A stretch of DNA of 64,000 nucleotides. It comes from Micrococcaceae bacterium Sec5.7 (lineage in GTDB: Bacteria; Actinomycetota; Actinomycetes; Actinomycetales; Micrococcaceae). The first letter of the stretch is position 1, and every line of letters starts with the position of its first letter. A program made the translations under genes and the position numbers. Location of the stretch: NCBI GenBank assembly GCA_039636785.1, contig CP144169.1, forward strand, positions 3,596,001 through 3,660,000. Direction: 5' to 3'. The notes below the pieces were generated by a model. The model searched no databases and had not been told where the DNA came from. It was given only the letters and a program-made list of their open reading frames with translations. Below are positions 63,993-64,000 of this stretch, one piece after another.

Positions 63993-64000
63993 TCACTGTG

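Overview
The window is high-GC DNA from a Gram-positive actinobacterium, most likely Arthrobacter, Pseudarthrobacter or a close Micrococcaceae relative. The main clues are a SAM-IV-type riboswitch ahead of metZ, ClpC, a fused MrpA/MrpB subunit, monofunctional Dcd, a PutA with proline dehydrogenase and aldehyde dehydrogenase domains, a YkoEDC transporter under a TPP riboswitch, frequent GTG starts and weak Shine-Dalgarno sequences. Most of it is chromosomal housekeeping and transport. Mobile DNA is confined to the left edge.

Layout: 1-1.9 kb holds a decayed IS701-type transposase and one intact DDE insertion sequence with composite ends. 1.9-8.9 kb holds a low-molecular-weight phosphatase, a P-loop kinase-PabB fusion, an NCS1 permease, cardiolipin synthase and PabC, so PabB and PabC supply p-aminobenzoate for folate. 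9-12 kb has a FetB-like permease, a DUF4386 membrane protein with a clear promoter and operator, an SRPBCC protein and a lipoprotein. 12-18.3 kb is a sulfur-themed block. On the minus strand lies a tight operon of NtaA/DszA-type monooxygenase, ammonia-lyase-fold protein without a normal MIO triad, and a cysteine-synthase-like enzyme. On the plus strand lies a SAM riboswitch followed by DUF1737, rhodanese and metZ. 18.3-22.3 kb has a YbdK ligase, an XRE-MurA fusion and a secreted protein. 22.3-25.5 kb is the thiamine-precursor ECF transporter.

27-30 kb is clpC. 30-36.5 kb is the six-gene Mrp Na+/H+ antiporter operon (A/B fused, C, D, E, F, G). 36.6-39.9 kb has an MFS transporter, a KhtT-KhtU potassium/proton antiporter pair and dcd. 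40-48.4 kb has a secreted CAP-domain protein, tRNA-Gly(CCC), an opine-type dehydrogenase, a TetR-controlled SnoaL/NmrA pair and an MFS exporter divergent from a LysR gene. 49-57 kb has a GNAT-AAA+ fusion preceded by a coupled 30-codon ORF, then putA, an amino-acid permease and a LysR gene; the putA upstream region and the permease/LysR intergenic region share a candidate operator. 57-64 kb has panD, an AEC transporter, a GH130 relic, a luciferase-like oxidoreductase, a VOC protein, a HerA/DUF853 ATPase and a membrane-anchored protein of unknown function.

The most interesting items are the MIO-less ammonia-lyase operon, two near-identical 61-bp palindromic elements, the GNAT-AAA+ gene with its coupled mini-ORF, and several domain fusions. 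Function calls are from reading translations and motifs only; no database search was run.
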